DNA from: Atlanticothrix silvestris CENA357
GTDB taxonomy: Bacteria; Cyanobacteriota; Cyanobacteriia; Cyanobacteriales; Nostocaceae
Reading direction: 5' to 3'
Length of the DNA stretch: 64,000 nucleotides
Assembly (NCBI RefSeq): GCF_016056295.1
Contig: NZ_JAECZB010000049.1
Span: 124,001 to 188,000 of the forward strand
The notes under the pieces: generated by a model
Databases searched by the model: none
What the model saw: only the letters and a program-made list of their open reading frames with translations
Told to the model about the DNA's origin: nothing
In this document: one piece after another, positions 8,665 to 18,099 of the stretch
Position numbering within the stretch: position 1 is the stretch's first letter
Layout: every line of letters starts with the position of its first letter
Translations under genes and position numbers: made by a program

Positions 8665-9330
8665 GGATTTAAAAATTCAAAATAGTTAACAGTCAAAAAT
8701 TTTTCATCAAGTCCCCAAAAGAATGACTTGTCATATCTGTTTTTTCTCTCTGTGTCCTCTGTCTTGAAAAATTTGTTACGGAGGGAAACCAACGCCATTT
8801 GCTACAAGTCGGCGGCACTTCCTTCAAGTCGGCATAGCCGACGACACTTGCTACAACGGGGAGCCACTGCGGTCTTGGGGTTTCCCCAAGTAGAGCAAGT
8901 GGCGTGGGAACCCCCTTTCAGGTTCGGGGGTTCGCAATCAACGGGAACCGCCAAGACTGCGACCCCCTCACCACAACCTATCCATTAGTCACATCTTTCT
9001 TTACAATCTTGAAACGCTTGTTTTGTAAGTATTTTAAACACTGAAGCATGAGACATACTTGACAAATTACTTTTTAATACTCTCGCTAAAATTGGGTTTT
9101 TATTGAGAATTAAAGACGAACGAATCAGGGTTACAGAAAGCGTGAGTGAATACTGTCGCAAATGTTGAGAAAGATCCGGGTAATGGATAGCACCACAACG
9201 CAGTGTCTTCCCAACGGAGTGCCTTGGGAACCCGCCCAAAGCAGTGGCTCCTCCTGACAACTTTTCGCTGCGTCTGTGCTGTTCAAAAATCTTGTATTTA
9301 ACCACAGAAGCACAGAGTAAGAAACTTCAT
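8665..9330. other. Repeat-filled spacer between pilT and pilC
   Basis: 666 bp without a credible gene; short frames on both strands come from repeats. It holds the palindromic element at 8863-8903, AAGTCGGC words around 8805-8845, and near 9210-9258 a reverse-oriented relative of the same element (gagccactgc on the minus strand). Such a long repeat-loaded spacer inside an otherwise conserved operon suggests repeat insertion. Confidence 0.55.
8863..8903. repeat. Palindromic dispersed repeat, copy A
   Basis: GCCACT (8863-8868) pairs with AGTGGC (8898-8903), with an inner GGGGTTTCCCC core. A second copy of the same layout lies at 44952-44991, where both arms are changed together (GCCAG/CTGGC), so the stem is kept while the sequence differs. 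Confidence 0.6.
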
Positions 9331-10455
9331 TTAATGTGCTTTAGCTGCCCCTACACCGGGTTTTGCCCCTGCTGGTGGCGTAACGGTACCGATAAGACGT
9401 TGGATTTCATCTGGCTTGGAAGTCTTAGACATTGCTGCTTCAAAAGAGATAGTTCCAGCTTTATACAAATCAGCTAAAACTTTCTCCAGAGTTTGCATCC
9501 CTAACTTGCCACCAGTTTGAATAGCTGAGTAAATTTGAGATGTTTTACCTTCTCGAATCAAGTTAGAAACAGCAGGAGTCACAATCAGAATTTCTTGAGC
9601 CATTACCCGACCATATTCACCTGGTTTAGGGTTTTTCTTAGATACTAGAGTTTGGCTAAATACCGCCACTAATGAGTTAGATAATTGCACCCGTACTTGA
9701 GTTTGTCTTTCGTGGGGGAAAACATCAATAATCCGGTCAACGGTCTGTGCAGCAGAACTGGTGTGCAGTGTACCAAATACTAAGTGTCCTGTTTCTGCTG
9801 CCGAAATCGCCAACGAAATCGTTTCCAAATCCCGCATTTCCCCTACCAAAATAATATCTGGATCTTCCCGCAAAGCTGCTTTCAAAGCATTAGCAAAACT
9901 CTTAGTATCTTCACCCAACTGCCGCTGGTGGACTAAACTTTTGATGGGTTCATAGACAAATTCAATCGGGTCTTCCACCGTTAAAATATGCTCTGCTTTG
10001 GTACGGTTAATCAAGTCAATCATTGCCGCTAAGGTAGTTGTCTTACCGGAACCTGTAGGGCCTGTCACCAGAATCAGTCCTCTGGGTTTATCTGACATTT
10101 CCCGCACCACATCTGGCAGACCTAATTTTTCAAAATTAGGAATTTTAGAACTTAGCGCCCGTAAACAAGCAGCGTAAGCACCACGCTCTTTATAAACATT
10201 GACCCGGAAACGAGCTAAACCTTTAACACCATAAGAACAATCCAACTCCCAAGTCTGCTCTAAGGTTTTACGCTGAGTATTGTTGAGCATACTAAAAATT
10301 AGTCTTTGGCACTGGTCGGCACTCAATATCTGGTCGCCTATAGGGGTGAGTTTGCCACTAATACGGAAGTAGGGAGGCAAACCTGCGGATAAATGTAAAT
10401 CCGAGCCACCCATCTCAATCATCTGCTCCATCAAGTCTTCAATCATCATTTCCAT
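9331..10455 (-). CDS. pilT: Type IV pilus retraction ATPase PilT
   Basis: A hexameric retraction motor of 374 residues. Walker A is GPTGSGKTTT (about 130-139), the Asp box is VEDPIEFVY, Walker B is DPDIILVGEMRD, the His box is GHLVFGTLHTSSA, and the PilT-specific C-terminal motif appears as SNLIREGKTSQIYSAIQTG (the AIRNLIRE region). The N-terminal PAS-like domain starts with GGSDLHLSAGLPPYFRISG. It uses ATP to depolymerise pilin and so drives twitching and DNA uptake. The ATG at 10455 has a good AGGAAG upstream. It lies downstream of pilB with a repeat-filled gap of 140 bp. Confidence 0.97.
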   Translation of the reverse strand: MEMMIEDLMEQMIEMGGSDLHLSAGLPPYFRISGKLTPIGDQILSADQCQRLIFSMLNNTQRKTLEQTWELDCSYGVKGLARFRVNVYKERGAYAACLRALSSKIPNFEKLGLPDVVREMSDKPRGLILVTGPTGSGKTTTLAAMIDLINRTKAEHILTVEDPIEFVYEPIKSLVHQRQLGEDTKSFANALKAALREDPDIILVGEMRDLETISLAISAAETGHLVFGTLHTSSAAQTVDRIIDVFPHERQTQVRVQLSNSLVAVFSQTLVSKKNPKPGEYGRVMAQEILIVTPAVSNLIREGKTSQIYSAIQTGGKLGMQTLEKVLADLYKAGTISFEAAMSKTSKPDEIQRLIGTVTPPAGAKPGVGAAKAH

Positions 10456-10484
10456 AGTTCTACTTCCTTTGTTAATTGTTCGTT

Positions 10485-10597
10485 GTTAGTTGTCAGTTGT
10501 CAGTTGTTTTTCTATTAACTACTGACTAATGACCACTGACTAATGACCACTGACTACTGACCACTGACCACTGACCACTGACCACTGACCACTGACT
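10485..10597. repeat. Heptanucleotide tandem repeats overlapping the pilB stop
   Basis: Two runs of 7-bp repeats: GTCAGTT-type near 10485-10507 and (T)GACCACT-type from about 10522 to 10597. These resemble the short tandemly repeated repetitive (STRR) sequences of heterocystous cyanobacteria. The pilB stop codon (CTA on this strand, 10596-10598) sits in the last unit, so the repeat array abuts or forms the gene end. Confidence 0.8.
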
Positions 10598-12608
10598 AAT
10601 CTTGAAAACGAGATGTCATACAATAAGGACAATCCAGCCATTCTGGTTGTAGTGTGGCATCACAAGTTCGGCAGGTTAGGCCACTCTTGCGTTTGGCTTT
10701 TAACTCTGCTTCTAAACCTGTGTCGGTAAACGTCACCCGTTCTACTTCTTCAAGGGTGGTAGCACCTTGGCGTACTAAGTCCAAACTGTAAGCCAACAAG
10801 GTTTTCATACCTTCTTCCACAGCTACTTCTTTAATGCGTTCTGTTGGTGCTTCTTGGTTGATGAGAGTTTGCAGATTTTCAGTGACGCGCATAACTTCAT
10901 AAACACCACAACGTCCTTTGTAGCCAACGCCATTACATGCCGGGCATACCTGATTTTTGGTTTTGGCTTCTGCAAGGCTCTCTGATGTCAGGCTGTTAGC
11001 TTTGTAGAAGGTTACTCCCACATCTTGGGAAGCAGATAGACCATAACGAGCCAATTCTTCAACAGTGGGGGTATAGGGAATGCGGCAATCGGAACATACA
11101 CGCCGCACCAAGCGTTGTGCCAAAACACCAATTAGGGAGCTAGAAACCATGAATGGTTCAATGCCCATTTCTCCTAGACGGGCGATCGCTCCTGGGGCAT
11201 CATTTGTGTGTAAGGTAGTTAATACTAAGTGACCAGTTAAGGCAGCCTCAATTGCTGTTTTTGCTGTTTCTTTGTCCCGCGTTTCACCTACAAGCAACAC
11301 ATCCGGATCTTGTCGCAAAAATGCCCGCAACGCCGTTGCAAAATCTAGTCCTTTTTCCCGAATCACTTGTACTTGAGTAATCCCTGGCAAACTATATTCA
11401 ATTGGGTCTTCTACAGTACTAATATTAATTCCAGGATCATTCTTTTCTGAGAGTGCTGAATACAGCGAGGTTGTTTTTCCTGAACCAGTCGGCCCAGTCA
11501 CCAAAATTAGACCGAAAGGTTTAGACACCATATCCTGGACAATCTGTAATGTCTCCGGATCGGTAATTAACTTATTTAATCCCAGTTGAGTGGAGGAGTT
11601 ATCTAAAATCCGCAGTACTACTTTTTCCCCATAGCGACTGGGCAAAGTATTTACACGGAAGTCTACTTTCCGTCCCTCAAACATCCGTCGGATACGTCCG
11701 TCTTGAGGTAAACGCCGTTCGGCAATATCTAAGTTGGAGATGATTTTAAATCGAGCTGTCACCGCCGGGATGATTTTTTTCGGCAGGGGATCAAAAGCTT
11801 CACGCAATACCCCATCTTTGCGAAAGCGAATGCGTAAGTTTTCTTCTTGTGGTTCGATGTGAATATCAGAAACCTTCTCATGCAAAGCTTTAGCCAGGAT
11901 TCGGTTGACGAGGTTAATGACTGGAGCATCCTCCGCACCCTTCATTGCTGAACCGAGGTCAGCCTCCATTTCGTCGGGAGCATCCTGGATATCAAGACTG
12001 CCGAGATTTTCTAAGTCCTGATTAATATCTGTAAACTTTTCTTGTTCCAGATGCTTTTGCCGCACAGCCAACTCATCCAAATATTGATTGATGAGCTGCT
12101 GATAATCTTCTTGCGTGATCACCATGCGCTGCAATGCCAAGCCTTGGGGGCGCAAGATGCGGTTCAAATCATCCGAAGCTTCTAGATTATCCGGATCGAC
12201 CATTGCCACTAAAACGTAGGGTGGGTTTTGGTCTTCATTTTTCGATAGTGGCACCAAGCGATGACGACGACAAATATCTACGGGGATCAGGGTTTCAATC
12301 AGGTTCCCCACCATCGTGTTGCCAACGTCATTGACTTCCGGATCGAGGAATTCAACGCCGTATAGTATTTTAAGTTCAAATAGCTGCTGTTTCTTATACT
12401 GCCTGAGGAACTCAGGTGATAGTTGCTGTCCAGTAAGCGACTCCAACACTTCTGTCAGGGGTCTGCCAGACTTGCGACTTTCAATCAGCGCCTGCCTCAT
12501 TTGTTCGGTATTGACAAAGCCAGACTGTACTAGCTTGTTGCCGAAGGGCGAAAACTCTGTTCTTGTAGTTAGAGCGGTACTGCGCCGTTGTGGTGACGAG
12601 TAAGTCAT
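10596..12608 (-). CDS. pilB: Type IV pilus extension ATPase PilB
   Basis: A GspE/PilB ATPase of 670 residues that drives pilin polymerisation. The N-terminal domain (about 20-170) is of MshEN type (VQSGFVNTEQMRQALIESRK). The motor has Walker A GPTGSGKTTS, Asp box VEDPIEYSLPG, Walker B DPDVLLVGETRDKETA and the His box GHLVLTTLHTNDAPGA. A tetracysteine zinc motif is split as CSDC...CPAC. After this the protein carries a further C-terminal zinc ribbon, CRTC then CPYC, in the last 30 residues. It is the first gene of the pil operon; its ATG at 12608 faces grpE across a 509-bp divergent spacer. Confidence 0.97.
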   Translation of the reverse strand: MTYSSPQRRSTALTTRTEFSPFGNKLVQSGFVNTEQMRQALIESRKSGRPLTEVLESLTGQQLSPEFLRQYKKQQLFELKILYGVEFLDPEVNDVGNTMVGNLIETLIPVDICRRHRLVPLSKNEDQNPPYVLVAMVDPDNLEASDDLNRILRPQGLALQRMVITQEDYQQLINQYLDELAVRQKHLEQEKFTDINQDLENLGSLDIQDAPDEMEADLGSAMKGAEDAPVINLVNRILAKALHEKVSDIHIEPQEENLRIRFRKDGVLREAFDPLPKKIIPAVTARFKIISNLDIAERRLPQDGRIRRMFEGRKVDFRVNTLPSRYGEKVVLRILDNSSTQLGLNKLITDPETLQIVQDMVSKPFGLILVTGPTGSGKTTSLYSALSEKNDPGINISTVEDPIEYSLPGITQVQVIREKGLDFATALRAFLRQDPDVLLVGETRDKETAKTAIEAALTGHLVLTTLHTNDAPGAIARLGEMGIEPFMVSSSLIGVLAQRLVRRVCSDCRIPYTPTVEELARYGLSASQDVGVTFYKANSLTSESLAEAKTKNQVCPACNGVGYKGRCGVYEVMRVTENLQTLINQEAPTERIKEVAVEEGMKTLLAYSLDLVRQGATTLEEVERVTFTDTGLEAELKAKRKSGLTCRTCDATLQPEWLDCPYCMTSRFQD

Positions 12609-13117
12609 AAATGAGCAATGAATAGGGAAAACCTCTGGTTAAAGTATTCCCAGGCTGAAGCACAAAATTTGCATTTACACTTAGCGAATTCATAGAGAGC
12701 GGTGGAATATTGGGCATTTGTGACTCCCCCCGATTCCTATGCCTAAAAACTTCATCCCTTTTATCTTTACCCTTTAATTTTTTCCCAAGATTGTTTATGG
12801 GATATTGCTAATTGATTAATGGTTAAATTTTAAGTAGTAACTCGTTAAAAAATTGACTTATGACCAATTATGAGGAGCGAAAGACAACCAGTGCCATTCG
12901 CTCAAAAGCCTGACTTTGGGAGCAGTCGGACTCGTTCGGGTTCCCGCCCCAAAGGCATATATACTAACGCGTTCACCATTTGTCACAATAAGAAGACGTT
13001 GACATCACTTCCAGGAAAATGTCAGTAAAAAATTAGCCTCACTTGTAACGCTTGCATAGCAACGGTTATAAGCTGTGGTGAAGTGCTGCCATAAACAGTA
13101 TCTGGAATGAATAGATA
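12609..13117. promoter_or_regulatory. Divergent spacer between pilB and grpE
   Basis: 509 bp that must hold promoters for pilB (leftward) and grpE (rightward). Near 12890-12957 it contains a G+C-rich repeat relative (ggttcccgccccaaaggc). I looked for a CIRCE inverted repeat (TTAGCACTC-N9-GAGTGCTAA) ahead of grpE and did not see one. No promoter box is clear enough to place. Confidence 0.4.
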
Positions 13118-13864
13118 ATGATGGATGAAAATAAACAAGTAAACAATACAAGCCAGCAATTGGGTGAACCAACAGAGGTAAAGCAAGTAATGATGAGTGA
13201 CTCCCCAGCCCCAATAAACTCCAACGAATCTGGCAGCGAGGTTACTGAGCAAGTGGCAGCCCAAAATAATGTATCGGGAGATACGATACTTACACAAGAC
13301 GATGGCATCGCTGCAACTGAGAAGGCTGAAGTAGAAACAGCAGCTTTGGCAGCATTAACTCAACAAGTTGAGTCTTTGAAAACTCAACTAGAAGAACGCA
13401 GCACTCAATATATGCGGATTGCGGCAGATTTTGAAAATTACCGCAAACGCACACAAAAAGAAAAAGAAGAATTGGACGCACAGGTAAAGCGGAACACAAT
13501 TCTGGAATTACTGCCAATAGTTGATAATTTTGAACGGGCGCGATCGCATCTCAAGCCTCAAAGTGAAGGTGAGATGACAATGCACAAAAGTTATCAAGGT
13601 GTCTACAAACAATTGGTGGATAGCCTCAAACGCTTAGGCGTTTCACCAATGCGTCCTGAAGGTCAAGAATTTGATCCCAACCTCCATGAAGCAGTAATGC
13701 GGGAACCTACGGATGAACATCCGGAAGGAACAGTGTTAGAAGAGTTAGTACGCGGATATTATTTGGGCGATCGCGTGCTGCGCCATGCAATGGTCAAAGT
13801 GGCTGCTCCTAAGGAGGATATGCTACCTGCACAGGAAAATCAGTCGAGTCCAACTGACACTTAA
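13118..13864 (+). CDS. grpE: Nucleotide exchange factor GrpE
   Basis: A protein of 248 residues that releases ADP from DnaK. Residues 1-80 form a variable acidic and Gln/Glu-rich N-terminus. The coiled coil follows ([20 protein letters not shown]), then the conserved [17 protein letters not shown] and the head domain with [11 protein letters not shown] and [20 protein letters not shown] near the C-terminus. The start is the ATG at 13118 or the next codon, also ATG. It is the first gene of grpE-dnaK-dnaJ, and a strong terminator-like hairpin separates it from dnaK, so the genes can be expressed separately. Confidence 0.96.
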   Translation: MMDENKQVNNTSQQLGEPTEVKQVMMSDSPAPINSNESGSEVTEQVAAQNNVSGDTILTQDDGIAATEKAEVETAALAALTQQVESLKTQLEERSTQYMRIAADFENYRKRTQKEKEELDAQVKRNTILELLPIVDNFERARSHLKPQSEGEMTMHKSYQGVYKQLVDSLKRLGVSPMRPEGQEFDPNLHEAVMREPTDEHPEGTVLEELVRGYYLGDRVLRHAMVKVAAPKEDMLPAQENQSSPTDT

Positions 13865-13942
13865 GCTGTAGTTGCTCGCTTTTTTGACCAAAAGTACCTA
13901 GGTTTTAGCCAAGGCGAGTATCGCATATCTCTACAAGCAGAT

Positions 13943-13981
13943 GGCTGTTGAGGTTTATCAAACTTTAACAGCCTGTTTTTT
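13943..13981 (+). terminator. Rho-independent terminator after grpE
   Basis: GGCTGTTGAGGTTT (13943-13956) pairs with AAACTTTAACAGCC (13960-13973, two G-T wobbles), closed by a very short loop and followed by TGTTTTTTG. It lies 79 bp past the grpE stop. Confidence 0.75.
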
Positions 13982-14147
13982 GATAGGGGATGCGTGTCTC
14001 TAAACACTAGCTAACCCTAGGGTAACTTTATGTGTTGCAACTGCTGATAACAGTATTTACACGGTGGTTGCCCTACGCTTTAGCCCATACAAAAAAGATA
14101 GTCCGCGAAACATCACGGCAGAAGCATTCAGTACAAATACTGTAAGT

Positions 14148-16109
14148 ATGGGAAAAGTTATTGGGATCGACTTAGGCACAACTAACAGTTGCGTCGCTGT
14201 TTTAGAAGGTGGTCAACCGATTGTGATTGCTAGTTCTGAAGGCGGACGAACCACTCCTAGTATTGTGGGATTTGGCAAGGGTGGCGATCGCTTGGTCGGT
14301 CAGCTGGCAAAACGCCAAGCCGTAACTAATGCTGAAAACACAATCTACAGTATCAAGCGATTCATCGGTCGCCGCTGGGATGATACTGACACAGAACGCG
14401 ATCGCGTACCTTATGGCTGTGTTAAAGGTAGAGACGATACTGTAGATGTCCAAATTCGCGGACGTAACTACACACCGCAAGAAATATCTGCCATGATCCT
14501 GCAAAAGCTCAAGCAGGATGCGGAAAATTTCTTGGGCGAAACCGTCACTCAAGCAGTAATTACCGTACCAGCATATTTCACAGATGCCCAAAGACAAGCA
14601 ACAAAAGATGCTGGTACTATTGCTGGTCTAGAAGTCTTACGGATCATCAACGAACCAACTGCCGCAGCTTTAGCTTTTGGCTTAGATAAGCAAGACCAAG
14701 AGCAACTCATTTTAGTCTTCGATTTGGGAGGCGGTACATTTGATGTATCAATCTTGCAACTTGGAGATGGAGTTTTTGAAGTTAAGGCCACTTGTGGCAA
14801 CAACCAATTGGGTGGAGACGACTTTGATAACTGTATCGTTCGTTGGATGATTGAATGCTTCCAGCAACAAGAGAAATTAGACCTTTCTCAAGATAAAATG
14901 GCGCTGCAACGTCTGCGAGAAGCAGCAGAAAAGGCAAAAGTTGAACTCTCCAACATGGCTAATACTTCCATCAACTTGCCGTTCATCACCGCCGATGAAA
15001 CAGGCCCGAAACACATGGAGATGGAACTCAGTCGCTCTAAATTTGAAGAATTAGCAGGGCATTTAATCGAAGCTACCATCGAACCCATGATCCAGGCGCT
15101 GAAGGATGCAGACCTGAAACCACAAAATATAGATCGAATTATTTTGGTAGGTGGTTCTACTCGTATTCCCGCAGTCCAAAACGCCCTGATCAAGTTTTTT
15201 AATGGCAAAGCTCCCGATCGCTCTGTCAACCCTGACGAAGCAGTAGCTCTAGGAGCTGCTATTCAAGCTGGAGTTTTGGGTGGTGAAGTAGATAATCTCC
15301 TTCTATTGGATGTCACGCCGCTGTCCTTGGGAATAGAAACATTGGGAGAAGTATTTACTAAAATCATTGAACGCAACACCACCATTCCTACCAGTAAGTC
15401 CCAAGTTTTTTCCACAGCAGTTGACGGACAAATATCGGTGGAAATTCACATCCTCCAAGGTGAACGGGCTATGTCCAGGGATAATAAGAGTCTTGGCAAG
15501 TTTCTACTCGCAGGGATTCCCCCGGCTCCTCGTGGCGTGCCGCAAATAGAAGTATCTTTTGAAATTGATGTCAACGGTATCCTCAAAGTTTCTGCTCAAG
15601 ACAAAGGTACAGGTCGAGAGCAAAGTATTCGGATTACTAATACAGGTGGTTTAAGTACCAATGAAGTAGAACGAATGCGACAAGAGGCAGAAGTATTTGC
15701 TGACGATGACAGAAGACGCAAAGAATTAGTTGAACTCAAAAACCAAGCGAATAATCTCTTGTCTAGCTACGAATCCACCTTAAAGGATAACGGTAGCTTG
15801 ATTGGCGAACAGATGAAAGCCTTGGCCCATGAAAAAGTTACACAACTCCAAGCCTTAATGACTAACGCTAGTATTTCGCTCTCAGAATTTCAACAGTGCT
15901 TGGATGATTTCCAACAAACTTTATTTGCTATTGGTGCGGATGTTTATAACCAAGCCAACGAGCAAAATAGTGATGAAGTTGAAGGTGCTTCAGATAATTT
16001 GTTGCCCTCAGACTTGGAGCATCCCATGAATGGAACGCTGATACCACAATTTAACTTTGATTTTGATGACGAAAGTACAGCACAAGCAGATTACGAAGCG
16101 ATAGATTAG
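14148..16109 (+). CDS. dnaK: Chaperone DnaK (Hsp70), DnaK2-like
   Basis: Hsp70 of 653 residues from the ATG at 14148 ([15 protein letters not shown]); the frame is open back to a GTG at 14064, but those 28 residues are not part of the family. The ATPase domain has [24 protein letters not shown], and [13 protein letters not shown]. The substrate domain follows the linker [19 protein letters not shown]. The lid ends in an acidic tail without the EEVD of eukaryotic forms. It binds exposed hydrophobic segments and works with GrpE and DnaJ, whose genes flank it. The sequence [18 protein letters not shown] matches the main housekeeping cyanobacterial DnaK type as I remember it. Confidence 0.96.
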   Translation: MGKVIGIDLGTTNSCVAVLEGGQPIVIASSEGGRTTPSIVGFGKGGDRLVGQLAKRQAVTNAENTIYSIKRFIGRRWDDTDTERDRVPYGCVKGRDDTVDVQIRGRNYTPQEISAMILQKLKQDAENFLGETVTQAVITVPAYFTDAQRQATKDAGTIAGLEVLRIINEPTAAALAFGLDKQDQEQLILVFDLGGGTFDVSILQLGDGVFEVKATCGNNQLGGDDFDNCIVRWMIECFQQQEKLDLSQDKMALQRLREAAEKAKVELSNMANTSINLPFITADETGPKHMEMELSRSKFEELAGHLIEATIEPMIQALKDADLKPQNIDRIILVGGSTRIPAVQNALIKFFNGKAPDRSVNPDEAVALGAAIQAGVLGGEVDNLLLLDVTPLSLGIETLGEVFTKIIERNTTIPTSKSQVFSTAVDGQISVEIHILQGERAMSRDNKSLGKFLLAGIPPAPRGVPQIEVSFEIDVNGILKVSAQDKGTGREQSIRITNTGGLSTNEVERMRQEAEVFADDDRRRKELVELKNQANNLLSSYESTLKDNGSLIGEQMKALAHEKVTQLQALMTNASISLSEFQQCLDDFQQTLFAIGADVYNQANEQNSDEVEGASDNLLPSDLEHPMNGTLIPQFNFDFDDESTAQADYEAID

Positions 16110-16114
16110 TAATT

Positions 16115-16171
16115 GGCAATAGGCAATAGGCAATAGGCAATAGGCAATAGGCAATAGGCAATAGGTAATAG
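16115..16171. repeat. Tandem 7-bp repeat (AGGCAAT)
   Basis: Immediately after the dnaK stop the word AGGCAAT is repeated seven or so times, the last copy changed to AGGTAAT. This is another heptanucleotide STRR-like array, with a unit unrelated to the one at 10485-10597. Confidence 0.85.
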
Positions 16172-16711
16172 CAAGAGTTATTTAATCATTTCTCCTCTGC
16201 TCCCCTAGTCCCTAGCCTCTAGCTCCTAGTCTCCTCTTTGAATGACAAACATGGTTTTATGCCCCAGCAGTTTGCTAGATTGTAGAAGCGAACTGGTGTG
16301 GGCTAAATAGTGTACCAATACAAATGCAATCAAATGCGTATGGGGGGTTTTCCACACCTGTTGGTGCGGCTAGCCCCTCTATTTCATCAGCAAGGTTTTC
16401 CCATTCTACGTAGCACAATTGTAAAGGAGACGGGTTTTGGCAGTGAGAGATCCAAAGGTCTGCTTCCTATGGTTTTAAATTTGGTAGCTTTTATCGTTTT
16501 CCACGAGTAAAGCACTTGTTGTCTAAAATTTGTTAGTGATATTTGTAAAAGGTAAAAGGTAAAATCAATTATTAATAAAAATTAACTTTTGCCTTGCTAC
16601 CTAGTCTTTGTTAAGCTGCCCTCTGGGTATCTACCAGTCTTTGGGAAAGCCTATCCTTCTTTTGACTGAATCAACTTCTGCTTTCTTCCTTCTAACTTTT
16701 ACCTTTGCTAT
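16172..16711. other. Spacer between dnaK and dnaJ
   Basis: 540 bp with pyrimidine-rich tracts near 16190-16235 and no convincing gene. A 66-codon frame at 16310-16510 has no ribosome-binding site and no family resemblance. A dnaJ promoter probably lies here. Confidence 0.45.
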
Positions 16712-17842
16712 ATGGCCCGCGACTACTACGAAATTCTAGGTGTCTCTCGTGATGCCGATAAAGAAGAAATCAAACAAGCCTATCGCCGTTTAGCCCGGAA
16801 GTATCACCCAGATGTGAACAAAGAGCCGGGGGCGGAGGAACGCTTTAAGGAAATTAACCGCGCTTATGAAGTTCTTTCCGAGTCGGATACCAGAGAGCGT
16901 TATAACCGTTTTGGTGAAGCAGGTGTCTCAGGTGGTGCTGGTGTCGGCTTCCAAGATATGGGTGACATGGGCGGCTTTGCCGATATCTTTGAAAGTATTT
17001 TCAGTGGCTTTGCTGGTGGCGGTGTAGGTGGTCAAACGCAAAGACGGCGCAGCGGCCCGGTGCGGGGTGATGACCTACGCTTAGACCTAAAGTTAGACTT
17101 TCGAGAAGCGGTATTTGGCGGCGAAAAAGAAATTAGAATTTCACATCTAGAAAATTGTGAAGTTTGTAGTGGATCTGGTGCTAAACCAGGAACTCGCCCC
17201 CGCACTTGTGCAACTTGTACCGGTTCTGGTCAAGTCCGCCGCGTTACTAGAACGCCTTTTGGTAGTTTCACTCAAGTTTCGACTTGTCCCACCTGTAATG
17301 GTACAGGCATGGTAATCGAAGATAAATGTGATGCTTGTGATGGTAAGGGTACTAATCAAGTAACCAAAAAACTCAAAATTACCATTCCGGCTGGGGTAGA
17401 TAATGGTACGCGTTTGCGAATCTCTCAAGAAGGTGATGCTGGTCAACGCAGTGGGCCTCCTGGAGATTTGTACGTTTACTTGTTTGTGAATGAAGATGAA
17501 GAATTCCATCGAGAAGGAATCAACGTTCTCTCAGAAATCAAAGTTAGTTACTTACAAGCCATTTTAGGTTGTCGTTTAGAAGTAAATACAGTAGATGGGC
17601 CAGTGGAGCTAATTATTCCCGCTGGAACCCAGCCCAATACGGTAATGAAACTGGAAAATCGCGGTGTACCACGCTTAGGGAATCCTGTGAGTCGGGGCGA
17701 TCACATGCTAACAGTGTTAATTGATATTCCTACCAAGATCATCCCAGAGGAAAGAGAGTTGCTAGAAAAGCTGGCTAAAATTAAGGGAGACCGCACCGGT
17801 AAGGGTGGTCTAGAAGGATTCTTGGGAAATTTGTTTAAGTGA
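16712..17842 (+). CDS. dnaJ: Chaperone DnaJ, type I (Hsp40)
   Basis: A full type I J-protein of 376 residues. The J domain (1-70) holds the HPD tripeptide in RKYHPDVNK, next is a Gly/Phe-rich region (about 75-115), then four zinc-binding CxxCxGxG repeats ([32 protein letters not shown]), then the client-binding C-terminal beta domains. It stimulates DnaK ATP hydrolysis and hands over substrates. The TGA stop overlaps the ATG of the next gene by one base (TGATG), indicating translational coupling with the TusA-like gene. Confidence 0.97.
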   Translation: MARDYYEILGVSRDADKEEIKQAYRRLARKYHPDVNKEPGAEERFKEINRAYEVLSESDTRERYNRFGEAGVSGGAGVGFQDMGDMGGFADIFESIFSGFAGGGVGGQTQRRRSGPVRGDDLRLDLKLDFREAVFGGEKEIRISHLENCEVCSGSGAKPGTRPRTCATCTGSGQVRRVTRTPFGSFTQVSTCPTCNGTGMVIEDKCDACDGKGTNQVTKKLKITIPAGVDNGTRLRISQEGDAGQRSGPPGDLYVYLFVNEDEEFHREGINVLSEIKVSYLQAILGCRLEVNTVDGPVELIIPAGTQPNTVMKLENRGVPRLGNPVSRGDHMLTVLIDIPTKIIPEERELLEKLAKIKGDRTGKGGLEGFLGNLFK

Positions 17843-18099
17843 TGCAACCCTCTGCCCTCTCAACTCCCGATGCTCAACTCGATTTGCGCGGCACTCCGTG
17901 CCCGATTAATTTTGTACGGACAAAACTACGTCTGGAGCAAATGCCGCCCGGAGGCTTACTGGAAGTATGGTTAGATGCAGGAGAACCAATTGAGCAAGTT
18001 CCTGATAGCTTGGTAATGGCAGGTTATCAAGTAGAACAAATTACAGATTGTGTTGGCTATTTTTCTTTGTTAGTACGCCATCCTGCAACTGCCTCATGA
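17842..18099 (+). CDS. TusA-like sulfurtransferase-fold protein
   Basis: A small protein of 85 residues with the SirA/TusA fold: LDLRGTPCPINFVRTKLRLE carries the conserved Cys20, though the usual CPxP motif reads CPIN here. TusA relays persulfide sulfur for tRNA thiolation or cofactor synthesis; whether this variant does so is unknown. The ATG at 17842 overlaps the dnaJ stop, and its own TGA overlaps the rsgA ATG (ATGA at 18096-18099), so three genes are read as one unit. The GTG one codon upstream, at 17839, is the less likely start. Confidence 0.85.
   Translation: MQPSALSTPDAQLDLRGTPCPINFVRTKLRLEQMPPGGLLEVWLDAGEPIEQVPDSLVMAGYQVEQITDCVGYFSLLVRHPATAS

Noticed and set aside
8728-9313. Short frames between pilT and pilC
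   Set aside because: They are built from dispersed palindromic repeats on both strands; none has a start site or conserved motif.
10485-10597. Possible CRISPR array
   Set aside because: The units are 7 bp with no spacers; this is a short tandem repeat, not CRISPR. The same holds for 16115-16171 and 57412-57452.
12609-13117. CIRCE heat-shock operator before grpE
   Set aside because: I looked for TTAGCACTC-N9-GAGTGCTAA and did not find it, so no HrcA site is called.
13005-13308. Several minus-strand frames over grpE
   Set aside because: They are antisense to a clear grpE reading frame, have no ribosome-binding site and no family features.
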